DNA from: Thelonectria olida | Taxonomy: Eukaryota; Ascomycota; Sordariomycetes; Hypocreales; Nectriaceae | NCBI GenBank assembly: GCA_020736575.1 | Contig: JAGPYM010000011.1 | Coordinates: forward strand, 124,001 to 188,000 | Length of the DNA: 64,000 nucleotides | Direction: 5' to 3' | Shown: positions 11,151 to 22,114 of the stretch, one piece after another | How the letters are laid out: each line of letters starts with the position of its first letter | Numbering within the stretch: position 1 is the first letter of the stretch | Made by a program: the position numbers and the translations under genes | The notes under the pieces: generated by a model | What the model was told of the DNA's origin: nothing | The model's database searches: none | Seen by the model: the letters and a program-made list of their open reading frames with translations, nothing else

Positions 11151-12483
11151 TCTGTTATTGAGGTTTTCTTTTAACTTAAGTACAGCATATCATCGCCAAG
11201 CTACGGAGCTTGATACCCCAAGCCGCGTGGCCATGTTCTGCGTGCGAGTCAAGATATGCATATCGCCATGCATCCCCGTCGGTGTGAGCGAGGTATGCGA
11301 GGCTCCGCCACCTGCACACGCCTCAAAGGGTCCTCTGATGAACCGTCTGGGCGGGTAGCCTATTTCGGAGTGATTACAGGCGGAGGACTCCCCACTGATG
11401 GCGCGGCGTATCTATTGCTGAATCGTTGCTGATCCTTAGATGTGGAGGAGCGCTGCGTGGAGGAGTCTGGAGGATCCGAGGGCTCGCTTAGCTAGATTGC
11501 TTTCCAAGCTGAAGTAACGGTAGCACACGTGGATGCAATGCAATACGCGTTTGCTTATGGGCCGTCGATCTTTCAAGTGACATTGATCAAGCTGGAGCAA
11601 ACGAGGAGGAGCCTGTCCTTATGCTAGTCTTTACCTGGCAAACCGCGAGCCTCCAGCCCTTATGATTTGTGTCAGATGAGAACTCTCCAGCCATTCATTA
11701 GACAACGCTAATCTGCGTCACTTGGCATTACAATCCCGTTGTTTCGACCACTCGTGGATGGCGTGTCTATAAGACCCCAACATTCGATGTCCGATTTGCG
11801 CTTCAGGAGGCAACACGGAGGAGCTTTGATGAGGTTTGGCGATGACGCGTCGCCGTGTGGAAACTCCAACGTCATAGGACCCTGACCTATTTCGGGGCGA
11901 ACTCCAGCTTACGTGTGGACATGTCATTTGGGAGCCCCCAAAGTGAAGGGAGGAAACCCCAGGTGAGCATCAAGTTAGGGTTAGGGTTAGGAAGCCCAAC
12001 GGTATTTACGAATCCGGCAACCTTCGCCTACGTAACCTCTCTCGCATAGTTTTCTCTTCTGCATGTAGGCAAAGCTTGGAGCTGACTGGAGCAACGGTTT
12101 GATGTGTCATGTTTACTTTTGAGTCAGAAAGTCTCGTGAATTCAGGCACCGGATTCCACCCTCTGAACTTTGGTGATAGTTTACGTCGACAGTTTCGATC
12201 TTTTTGTCAACTATCAGATACAGTTTGCTGGCCCGGAAAAAGCTACTCACGCTTTCTGATATTATGAAGACTTTGGCCGTTCACCACCATCTCGTACACG
12301 AACTTAGCAAAACATGTTCGCGTCAATCTCCGTCACCTACGTTCTACATTGGATCCAACGAGATGGTTGGAATCCGCCGACAGAGTTTCCTCACAAGACA
12401 TATCTCCAGGCCGTTCCCTGACAAAAATCAAGCACAGATTGGGCTTCCATCTCCTCTCTCTGCCAATATCAAGTTTGCGCATC
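11151..12483. other. Divergent intergenic region with TTAGGG repeats
   Basis: 1.3 kb between the arylsulfotransferase (-) and the MFS transporter (+), so it carries two promoters. It contains a short interstitial telomere-like array at 11975-11991. No gene seen. Confidence 0.5.
11975..11991 (+). repeat. Interstitial TTAGGG telomere-like repeat
   Basis: Two perfect TTAGGG units plus TTAGG. This is the telomere unit of filamentous fungi. It is embedded in intergenic sequence with genes on both sides, so it is not a chromosome end. Confidence 0.85.
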
Positions 12484-13949
12484 ATGGCTGGCGCTGGCAT
12501 GCAAGCTGAAGTCGCTTCTGAGCTCGCAGCCGAAGGAGCTCTGGGGATCAGTGGACCAAACGACTCGACCTCTGTCGATCCTATTCCCCCCAATGGCGGT
12601 TATGGCTGGGTCTGCACGCTGAGTGTATTTCTCGTCAACGCCCACACATGGGGTATCAACAGTGTAAGTTCATCCGTTCCCCCATCATTGTATGTTCCGA
12701 GTCTGATAGTCTGATATCGCAGTCCTGGGCCGTCATCATGGCTCACCTGTCTCTCCACTCCAATCACATCAATGCTACTCGCCATCAATGGGCCCTTGTC
12801 GGAGGCCTATCCATCTCCCAAGCCCTCATCATCTCTCCTGTCGTCATCCCTCTCTCCCGCGCCATTGGTATGCGTATGACGCTGGTCATTGGCTCTATTC
12901 TGATCTTCGTCTCCCTGCTCGCTGCCTCTTTTGCCACTCAAATTTGGCACCTTTATCTCAGTCAAGGCGCCTGCTTCGGCTGGGGGATGGGCCTCACTTA
13001 CATCACTGCTTCCGCCGCACTCCCGCCGTGGTTCTCAACACGTCGTAGCCTGGCCGTCGGCTTATCTACGTCTGGCGCTGGATTTGGTGGTCTCGTGTAC
13101 AGCCTCGCTGCCGATAGCGCCATCGAGCACTTTGACGTGGCGTGGGCATATCGCATATTGGCAATTTGCAGTCTTGCCGCGAACTCGACCGCCTCGGCGT
13201 TGATTAAGGAGACAGGAGGAAGAGCCCAGACAGAGACGAACCAGCTCAGCTTCAAGCTGCGTGACTTGGGGCGAGTCGAGGTCTTGATAGTCGTGTTCTG
13301 GGGCGTGGCGACAGATCTCGGATACATCACTCTTTTGTATTCAATTCCCAGCTACGCCTCGTCGATTGGCTTGACTCCGACTCAGGGCTCCATTGCCAAC
13401 GCGATGCTCAACCTGGGTCTGGGCATCGGAAGGCCGTTTATCGGCTACATAAGCGACGCCTTGGGCCGCATCAACATGGCCTTGGCAATGACAGCGCTCT
13501 GCACAATTCTTTGCTTCGGGATGTGGGTTCCAGCGCCATCATTCGGGGCCCTGGCTGCCTTCTCGCTCCTCGCAGGTCCTCTCTGCGGCACGTTCTGGGC
13601 GACCATCACACCCGTGCTTGTGGAAATAGTTGGTCTGCAGAAGATGGCGAGCACCTTTAGCATCATCTGCCTTTCTCTGGTGTTGCCAACGATGTTTGCC
13701 GAGTCGGCTGCAATGCAGCTCGTTGCTTCTGACCCTGACGATGCGAAAGCAGGCAGCTACATCAAGACGCAGATTTTTGTGGGATGCATGTTCTTGGCTG
13801 GTACGATAAGTCTCTGGCTGTTGAGGGCTTGGAAGGTTTTCGCTACAGAGCGCGAGATGTCACTAGACGAGGAGCTGAACATGAAGAAATCGAGGGCGAG
13901 AGTCTCGTGGTTTACTCCCGCTCTCCTCTTTCGATCCCGATGTGTTTGA
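12484..13949 (+). CDS. MFS transporter, monocarboxylate porter type
   Basis: Predicted 468 aa, exons 12484-12663 and 12723-13949, joined by a 59-nt intron (donor GTAAGT, acceptor CGCAG) at GINS/SWAVIM. The protein starts with a short cytosolic tail followed by PPNGGYGWVCTLSVF, the conserved entry into helix 1 of the MCT (SLC16-like) family. STRRSLAVGLSTSGAGFGG matches the loop/helix-5 signature, and about 12 hydrophobic segments can be counted. Fungal members rarely carry monocarboxylates and often sit beside metabolite genes; the substrate here is unknown. The next gene is convergent. Confidence 0.9.
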
Positions 13950-14486
13950 ATGCGACATTGGATTTGGCAGTCATTCTACTTAATTAAAGAGACTTGGTTT
14001 GATCATTGGCAGGATGAGAAACGTATCTTACCGAGGATCAGAGATTTCAAGCAACGAATAACTATATGGAAGAGCTAGTGCGCATCTTATCACGATTCCA
14101 CACAAAAACAAGAACAGGGCCATCCTCGTAGGAGTAACGTCGATCGTACAGGGAGACAAAAAGAAGCCGAAGCAGCAAAATGAAACATACAACACCGAGG
14201 ATTCGCCAGTCGTCACCGACCTGACTACTAATTCAGCGCTCACCAGCTTCTCGAAAGGAGATCGGACGGGATCCAGATTTTTCTGGTGGCTGTGGTCGTA
14301 TGTGCTCGTTATGTTCGTGGGTGGGATTATCACCGTGACGTTGGCGAAGTGGCCAAGTCGAAAGGAGGGCTGCAAGTCCACCATTCGGCCCCCGACGAGT
14401 CCATGTCTGGCAGGGGGGACCGTCTTAGATGGTCTAGCTATCCCTTCGCTAAAGAGAACAGGACTACTAGGATCTACATTGAAGGA
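13950..14486. other. Convergent intergenic region with interrupted open frame
   Basis: Between the MCT transporter and the giant CorA gene. On the plus strand, ATG at 14014 opens a frame that is stopped by TAA at 14059-14061 and then continues open to 14490. It includes a hydrophobic stretch (FFWWLWSYVLVMFVGGII) after a charged segment. A minus-strand open frame overlaps it. Neither is convincing as a gene. Confidence 0.3.
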
Positions 14487-17400
14487 TTAGAAAGGCCCAA
14501 GACTATCCCCCGTGGGCCTCCTCTGAAGATTCCTCTGGCCAGTTTTCTCTCTTCTCCTGTTGGACAGTCTCGCCCTCATGTCCTGCATCCAACTGGGCAC
14601 ACCTCGTTGACCGTCTTCGTATCCCTTCTGTCCACTCTGCCATTGTCCATTTGCTGTCATGGCGGTGTTCATCTTCTCGCTGTTGGCACGGAGCATCCCC
14701 TGGTCCTCAGTCGCCGCCCTCGTCCCGATGTTGAATGTCCCTGTTCTTCCAGCGTCGGCTATCCATCCATCACCTTCAGCTTCCTTTCTTCTCGATCCCC
14801 ATATTCGCCCTGCCGTCGGCCAGCGCGGCTGTTGTGACAACCAATTCTCAAACTCGTCTCCCTTGTATCCATACACAAACGCCAGCCCCAAGACCGCCAC
14901 CGTGACTGGAATGGCCGTGATCCAGAAGATGCGTTGACTGAACTTTGTGTCTCTGATGTCAGTCGTGTTCATACCCATGAAGCTTGACACGAATGACAAG
15001 GGCAGGAAGAATACAGTCACAATGGTGAACACTCTGATTGCCTTGCCGTGGTCCTCCTCTAGGATCTCAATTGTCTGCTTCACCTGCTCCTTGAGAGACT
15101 TCGCCTTGACCTTCAGGATATCAATATCGCCCTCTCTCCTACTGAGCATTGATAGCTGAAGGTTACCATTCGAAACCTCTGTGCGGTATTGCCCCATTCT
15201 TGTCGTGTTTGTTACTCGAAAAGACTGAGGGGATGTGATCTTGAGAAACTTCGCCAAAAGCGCCTTCTGAGCTTTCACCAATCCTTCCAGGGCACCGAGC
15301 TCTTCTTCCAACGAATGAATGTCCAGGAAGACTCGCTTCTGAGGGCGACGATTGGCTTGAAAACCAAGTCTGGAAGTGTAGGTCTGGTAAAGCTGGATAA
15401 AGTCAGGCCCTCTCAGCGTGGGAGGCGACAGATCAGGTCTAATCTGCCTGTTTTGCCCAACACAGACCAGAGCAAGGGCGAGAAACTCGGAGCCAACCGC
15501 CTCAACCCGGAGACTGTCTATGTTGCGAGAGGTGTTCCCCAGGAGGATGATATCCTTCTTTGCATCTGCCAGCAAATCTTGTGCCCTATCCCGTGCAGCC
15601 TCTCCTTGGCTCGTAACCTGTGCAATTGCCTTATGAACCACTCCAATCAAGTGCATATCGCCCGATAACAAGCCGGAAGCCCTATTCAGAAGGGACAAAC
15701 ACCGCGCATGACAAATGTACACCTGCATGATCTGTTTGAATGCATTGACGAGGTTTCTAGGTAAAAACGGCCGGGGAATCTCCTTGTCCCCAGATTGGCG
15801 ATTCCATACATTAGCGACCAGGCTGTGCAACTCTCTGGCGGAACTACTGATCGGCAATAGCACCTTGATGAAGGCTTCCACGGCGGTGAGTATACGTGGG
15901 TGAGATTTTCTGACGAAATAGCCCGTCGGCCAATGACGGCGGAGCCATACGAAGCAACGGTCGCTGTAGGGCCGCTCAGTCTTGCCGGTGCATTCAAAGT
16001 GTTCCTTGTGCAGATGCTCCAGGGCTTCAGTGGCAGAGGAGTAAAGCCTGCCGGATTTGCAGTCGGGACAGTCTGCCCAGGACTTCTTGCCGGCCAGGAG
16101 AACTGGAGACGAGTCGTCGATCAATGAGGAGCGCAGATCAAAGTCTCGGATGGCGTACTCTCGCTTTTCGGCTGGTCCACGGTCACTCTCTTCCCATGCT
16201 ATTTGCTGTGGCCTCGAGGATTAGCAAAGCTTTGGAGGATCATCTTGGAGAAGCTGAAAACTCACGCGAAAGATGGCATCGAGGGCGCCCCAAAATCGAA
16301 TACAAACATTGTGAATCAAGGGGCTTCCTTCTTTGGGCGTAAATGCCCAGATAATTTCCTGACTGACCTCGAGCAGCGTCTTCATGGCCGTTTTGTCTCG
16401 GTCGCTTGTCTGCATTACCGGACCGCCGCTGCTCGACAATGCTGGACAGAGTTCATGCCTCAAGAAAAGTTCTTGCATCGTGATCTTGGGAGTCCTCGAG
16501 TACAGTCTCCCAATGATATCGCTGGTAAGTGACTTGTCTAATTGACTTAAGATCTTGACCAACGTCTTTTCCACTGCGTCCGGTGTACGTTCGCCGGCCT
16601 CATTGCCTAGTCTCCAGGTAAAGAATGGAATCGTGGTGATGGTAGACAGGTTCACCGGTCGGTGACTCGTGCGAGTCCGTGAGCTTCGGTTATCCTCTGC
16701 ATGACCTTCTCCGTCGACGCTTGCGAAGTGCACGTCTTGTCGTATGGTAAACTCGGGTTCAGGACTTGGCTCTCTTGCATACTCTGGCGCTTCAGCATCG
16801 CCTGGGACACTTGGCTGGGAATTTCTTTCTGAGTGAATCGATGGAGAAGAACGGCGTGGGGAGATTCTCTCGCGCCTTCGAGATCGGGAGCGAGGTGGAG
16901 TGGTAGTCCTAGAGGAGGAGCGAGATCCCTTTGCGGAAGTTGACCCCTGGAGCTGATACATGGCGACACGTGAAATACGCGATCTAAGCCTTGACGCATT
17001 ATAAGACGCCGGATCTACGCGAGTGTGCGGGTTAAAGGCTGTGGTTTCCATGTGCGTGGTTTTCGAATAGGACGAGTCCAGCACCTCGATGCTCACATGT
17101 TCACTTGAGTGTTCACTCGGACATTCGAAAAGACTTGAGTCACTGTCCTAGAGACCAAGTAGAGTCAGATATCTGAAAAACATCCGGGCTTGGCTTTCTT
17201 ACCTCTGAAACATCGTCTTCATTTTTGCAGTTCGTCGCTTCTTCTTCGGCATCTGATAACTCTCCGACATCAAATAGCTTTGGCTCCACGCTCGTTGGCC
17301 GTGGATATTCATTTAGTACGATCCCTGTCTTCTGTGGCCGGGTACTGTTCTGCCTTCGACTTGAGCGCCCTCTATGTCGACTTTGTGAGCCATCGCAAGA

Positions 17401-19737
17401 ACCATGAGCGGATCCATCATGGGCATGGCGACCAGAAACTACAAGGTCGCGGCAGTTCTCTTCTTCTTCCTGTGGGATATGTGGCCTGAAATAGTCATTG
17501 TAGGCGACGTCGTCCTCTCCAGGTTTGCCCCTTGGTTGAGTCCAAATATGTGTAGGGTTAAGGTTAGGGTAGCTAGGGTAGTTAGGAATAGGAATAGGAA
17601 TAGGGTTAGAGTTAGGGATAGAATTAGTCCCGGGGCTTGCCAAGTTCATCGGCACCGATTTCGCCCCGGCACGGCGCTCATTCTCTATCTCCTTTTTAAG
17701 AGTCTCTTCGCTATCCACAGGTATTGTTTGTGGCAATGGAGACGGCCCAAATGTGGTATCATGATGGATTGGTGGATGGAGACCATGGTTCTCGCTCGGC
17801 TGTTGGCTCGACACACTCTCAGACAGCATAGCCGACCTAGATGGCTCTCGAAGCGTTGCCTGCTCCATTACTTCGCTCTGTGGCGACATTCCATACTGTT
17901 CCATATATCTGTCGCGACGAGACCTCAATCTAAAATGACCAGATTCGGAAGACCCGTGGCGACGTGCTCTCAATCGGGTCGTGCTGGCGCCCGATCCCGT
18001 CTTGCGCTTCATCAATGGTGCTATTAGCTCTCTGGATAAAGTCCGCCGAGTCCTCGCTTTCGATCTCTCCAGAATACTAGGTCTTCTTGCTTCTGGGGCG
18101 ATTGGCCCTGACATCAGTTCTTCGTAATCCAGCTCCTCCTCTTCCCTAGCCTCCGTCTTTAAGTGAAAGATGTGCAGCTCGGAAGTCAACGACGTAAGAA
18201 TCTCAATCCACCGCTCTGGAGTGAGAGCCTTGTCATCTGGCCCAAAAAGGCGATAGTCTGAGACATGGCTGGTTGTGCCCCTGACTAGGCTGACTGCGTG
18301 TCTTAGGAAGTCGACGTAGTTGTAGTCGGGTTCGATGGCAAGGTTGTACTGGCGAGAGTCCTCATCCACCAGTCGAATGGTTAGGGGCTCTCTGTTGCCA
18401 GATGTTCGGGGATCAATCGCTATGGTATTTCCGCATTGGTCCTGGATAGATTGATCTGAGAATGTGATCAATATGCCCGTGCCGATGAGAAGACACCAAA
18501 GTTGACTGATGTGTAAAATGTCCTTCTTGGATCGGTTCTTTGACATTTTTCGAATAACTTGGCCACTCTCACGTTCGATGCCGACATCGTATCCGTAGTG
18601 GCTGTGAAGGAGAGACCGAGGACGACAACCTTCGTCTCGCGTATTGGCCTTATTAGAAGTCGGGTGAAGTATTAAGTGCGGAGAGGACATGAAAACCACA
18701 GGCTCCGTCTCGGGACGAGTTTGTGCGTCGTGTGCATTAGAGTATCTCCCTATGCATCGAAGGACTGAGCCTGGCTCCATGTATCCGCCGCTCTCAGAGT
18801 TGCCCATGAATTTGTTCCTCACATTGTCCAAGACTATCAAAGCAATGGACATGAGATCTTGAGGAATAAAAGGACAGTTCTGGACGAGGTTCTGATTGCA
18901 TGTTAAGAGTTGATCGGTATAATCAAAGTCTTTTCGGCCCTACCTGCAGAATCCTAAGGTCTAGCGCTGGTCGTTGAACATGCCTAAGGGTGGTCTGTTA
19001 GCACCCTGCGTCAGTTATACATATATGATGACCTACAGCCATCGCATTTGAACTGAAGGCGAGTCTGCCTCTCCCCGTCGTGGTCCGTCTGGGCAGACGA
19101 GGGTGAGCTTTCCACGTCCCGTCTCGTCAACTGAGTACTCTGAAGCATGAATGATGCGGAGGTCAGTCGAACCGCCTTTCGCGAGATGCACGAATGGTTG
19201 TTTCCAAGCAAGAGATTCCTCGTGGGACACGCCAATGCCCGTTGCGAGCATGTTGTTGTTTTCCTTGACCGGCAAGCTAATGGAGAGTCCTTCTTTCTCA
19301 ACCTCTTCGAAGATTTTGGGCGCGCCAATGCCATCAACATGGCCTACCAAGTCATTGTCCTCTCGTGTCTCTGGGCTTGAGTCATACAATGGCCGTGTTG
19401 AGAGTGGTTGTTGTGAGAGTGGTTGTCGAGGTTCTGGCACTGGTTGTGGTGGAGAAGGCCGCCCCCCAGAAGTTTTTGCGTCGCCATTGCCGTCACGGGT
19501 CGGCAGACTCGACGCTGTCCTATAATAGAGGCGATTGGGAGTGGCTCGAGGTTTGCTCTCTGTTTGCCGTCGTCCTTCCTCGTGTAGAGACAATTCCTCA
19601 TCGTACTCATCGTCATCACTATACAGTTTATCGTCATCGTCAGACTTGGCATCGTACCTGACGTGGTCATCGTCGCTGTCGTCTGAGGCATCCTCGACGT
19701 AGGTTTTGTATTGGGTTCCTTGGTTCCGAAGTGGCAT
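14487..19737 (-). CDS. Giant CorA-like Mg2+ transporter-domain protein
   Basis: Five exons (19037-19737, 18944-18983, 17203-18891, 16266-17147, 14487-16205) keep one frame for about 1676 aa. The N-terminal 240 residues are acidic and disordered. The middle holds HVQRPALDLRILQ, then a ubiquitin-like fold candidate near residues 416-490 (LTIRLVDEDSRQYNL ... YRLFGPDDKAL), followed by a long Arg/Ser-rich low-complexity region. A C2H2-like element CPDCKSG...HLHKEHF is near residues 1150-1174. The C-terminus has a coiled-coil stalk, a first helix ending in SFMGMNTT (GMN at about 1515-1517, the CorA selectivity signature) and a second helix (FWITAIPVTVAVLGLAFVYG). The GMN motif supports divalent-cation transport; the fused N-terminal domains and their role are inferred. 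The 40-nt exon 2 and the phase of every intron support a single gene. Confidence 0.8.
17552..17628 (+). repeat. Degenerate TTAGGG/GGAATA repeats inside the CorA gene
   Basis: A run of GTTAGGG- and GGAATA-like units on the plus strand. Read in the minus-strand gene it encodes an Asn/Pro/Ile-rich stretch (SIPNSNPIPIPIPN...). It keeps the reading frame open, so it is part of the disordered linker. Confidence 0.7.
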
Positions 19738-20050
19738 CTTCGAGTAGCTGGTGACAGTAGACAGGGGGAGAAGAGAAATTTAATTGAATGTGCAGCAAAG
19801 ACGAAGCGAGGTACAAATGGGTCCTGCCTTGTCAGCTCATAATTTACAAGGGCCATCGTCCCTGCCCTGGAACCAGACGGTCGCGGAAAGTGGGCTGAAC
19901 AATTACGGCCCCCAAACAGCATTCTTTCTTCCAATCAATTATCTAGGTACATTCCTATTATTTTACTTCTAACTGGGTACCTACCAAAGCATCCAACTTA
20001 TCAATCTCATGAATCCCTCGTCCGTGTCATCATCTGGCCATTCCCGATTG
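19738..20050. other. Intergenic, no gene seen
   Basis: Promoter side of the giant CorA gene and 3' side of the TPR remnant. No recognisable element. Confidence 0.4.
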
Positions 20051-21285
20051 TCAATCAGCCTGTTCCCTGAGTTCCGAGACAGCCTTCTCGTCCGCTCCAA
20101 TCTCGGCCTCGACATTGGCACAGAACCAGAAGGCCCTGGCCAAATGCGTCCTCATTCCCGGTGCATTGCCACTCATAGTGATGATTTGTCTCAGCAGCTT
20201 TGCCGCGAGAAACAGTTCACCACCATCCGCCAGCATTCGTGCCACTGTGAACAGCGAGTCGGCAACTCTCGGCCCTCCGTTCTCGCCAAAGGTTCCTCGT
20301 CTCATCGTGGCGGTGCGAGATGCCAACTCCTTTGCTTCAGACTTCTTGCCCTGCGCCCAGAATATGCGAGAAAGAAACATGATGTCTCCGCTGTGCTTGG
20401 GATATGTCGATGTTTCGATCTCTGTTTGTGTCTTGTTCTGCAATCGCCAACATTCGCGAATAGCAGAGAGGGCATCATCCCCCTGTCTTGCATGCAGACA
20501 CGTCATAAATCGAATTGCAAGTGTGCGCGTTATTTTTCTGGGGTCGTTTGCGTTGTGAATTATTGTTGCCCGGTCGAGGTACGTGAACGCCTGATCAACG
20601 TCGCCAGCCTCTGTGTATGCGCAGGCGACAGAGTCGCAGACGTCTGCAACAGGAGGCGAGTCTGGGCCGTCGAGATTCTCTCGCAGATCCAGTGTTTTCT
20701 TATAGGCGTCTAGAGCAGCACGAGGTTGTGCCAAATCGAGATATACATGTCCCAGAAGCCGGTGTGCTTGAGCCGCGATTGGACCTGGGATGTCGCTACT
20801 AATTCTCAAGCCAAACTCGAAGAATGTCTTGGCCAGAACAAACTGTTCCTTCTCCCACAAATATCTTTGCCGAGTCAGCACTATCTCTACCTGAAATGGG
20901 CCAGGATACTCACGTTCCAGATCTGAAAACCAACTCGGCCCATAATTCAAGATTTGCGGAGTTGATCTTGTACTTCTCGGCGAGATGCATCAACCAACTC
21001 GCATGTGGTAGGATCGCGCTGCACGTTTCCCAAGAAGCGAAGCCGTGGCCTTGGTGCACGCCTCTTTCCTTCCATGAATTCGGGAAATGTAAAATAGGAT
21101 CCGAACGGTAAGATCGAAGAGCTCAATCCTTTCGGACTTAGACAGCCTCAATAAGACAGCCAACTGTACCAAGCGATGCATGGAAAGCGCTTTGGAACTG
21201 GACAGCCGGCTTACCAGCGATGTTCGGTTCAGTTCTATTACAGCCTCTCCAAAGCTACCAGGTGTCAGTCCTGCTCAAGAACTCA
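20051..21285 (-). pseudogene. C-terminal (TPR) remnant of an NLR-type protein
   Basis: The upstream part reads SLVSRLSSSKALSMHRLVQLAV, the end of the NB-ARC/winged-helix region of fungal NLRs (MHRLVQ is the usual junction). The frame then breaks near 21090: the family's HFPNSWKER...WETCSAILPHASWLM continues one frame over. A 50-nt intron (20865-20914, donor GTGAGT) joins it to LWEKEQFVLAKTFFEFGL and about 270 residues of TPR repeats (AHRLLGHVYLDLAQPRAALDAY, ADVCDSVACAYTEAGDVDQAF). No P-loop NB-ARC domain precedes it on this strand. NLRs of this type mediate fungal non-self recognition; this copy looks 5'-truncated and frameshifted, although the TPR part alone could still be translated. Confidence 0.6.
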
Positions 21286-21393
21286 ACGTGGATTGACTGA
21301 TTATATGAAGTCACACGCGTTTGCTCTGGTCCTGCCATTACAAGATAGATCATGGTTATGGGCTATCTAGACTAGATAGTACATGATAGTCCC

Positions 21394-21960
21394 CTAATAG
21401 ACTCCATTAGCAAAGTCGACCACAATAGCTTTTTCCACCAAATCACCGATGCTCTTGATGAACGCTTGGTGAGCAGGGTCCGTCTTGACGTAGTAGTCTC
21501 GATCCTCGGCAGACTCAAACTCGACGACAAACCCGTGGGTAATGCCATTCTAGTGCTTGATCGTTACTACAGGAGTGAATGTGTGCATCAAGAACTCTAG
21601 GGTCATACCTGCAAGCCTTCGGGGGAGTTGTCCTGTCCACCTTTCAACGAGGTGATGTAGACGGCATTGGTGGTAGGATGGATACAATTGGTCTTCAACG
21701 CAAGGAATCGGTCACAGGCCTGTAAGTCATGATGAGCCACCCCTGCATCCAGATGCATCTATTGCAACGAGATGTGTATTTACCGCCTTCACATCTGCCT
21801 TGTCCGCATCGGCCTTGAACTGAAACAGGACTGTGTGGGTGATAGACATGGTTGCGGCAGGTGCGAAAAGCAATGAGCTTGGAGACCTGAGAAAACTGGC
21901 AATGGAGAAACAAACTAAAAGCGTGACTAGAATTGCCAAGATAGGGCGACCTCTAATCAT
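21394..21960 (-). CDS. Dabb (stress-responsive A/B barrel) domain protein
   Basis: Predicted 147 aa, exons 21784-21960, 21609-21719 and 21394-21549, all introns phase 0 (GTAAAT...ACAG and GTATGA...CTAG). An N-terminal hydrophobic segment (ILAILVTLLVCFSIASF) is a signal anchor or signal peptide. It is followed by the ~100-residue dimeric alpha-beta barrel domain: ITHTVLFQFKADADKADV, then FLALKTNCIH, GITHGFVVEFESAEDRDYY and HQAFIKSIGDLVEKAIVVDF. Such domains form small barrels; some act as polyketide cyclases (olivetolic acid cyclase type), others in stress responses. No polyketide synthase is nearby, so the role is open. The gene is intact although decayed genes lie on both sides. Confidence 0.85.
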
Positions 21961-22114
21961 GGTGTGTTGAGCCTCGAAGATATACTACGTAATTCACCAC
22001 GCAGACACTCATGTCTCAAGATTGGTAATCATTCCCCGCTCGCGTCACGTGTTGTAAGTTCTCATGGAAGGCCCTGTCCGAGAGTACGAAATGTGATTGA
22101 TGTGACTGTTGGTT

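Noticed and set aside
11975..11991. TTAGGG repeat as a chromosome end
   Set aside because: Only about three units, with normal genes on both sides, so it is interstitial.
20009..20713. 234-codon plus-strand open frame
   Set aside because: It overlaps the TPR-coding sequence on the other strand; the minus-strand translation has clear TPR repeats and this one has none.
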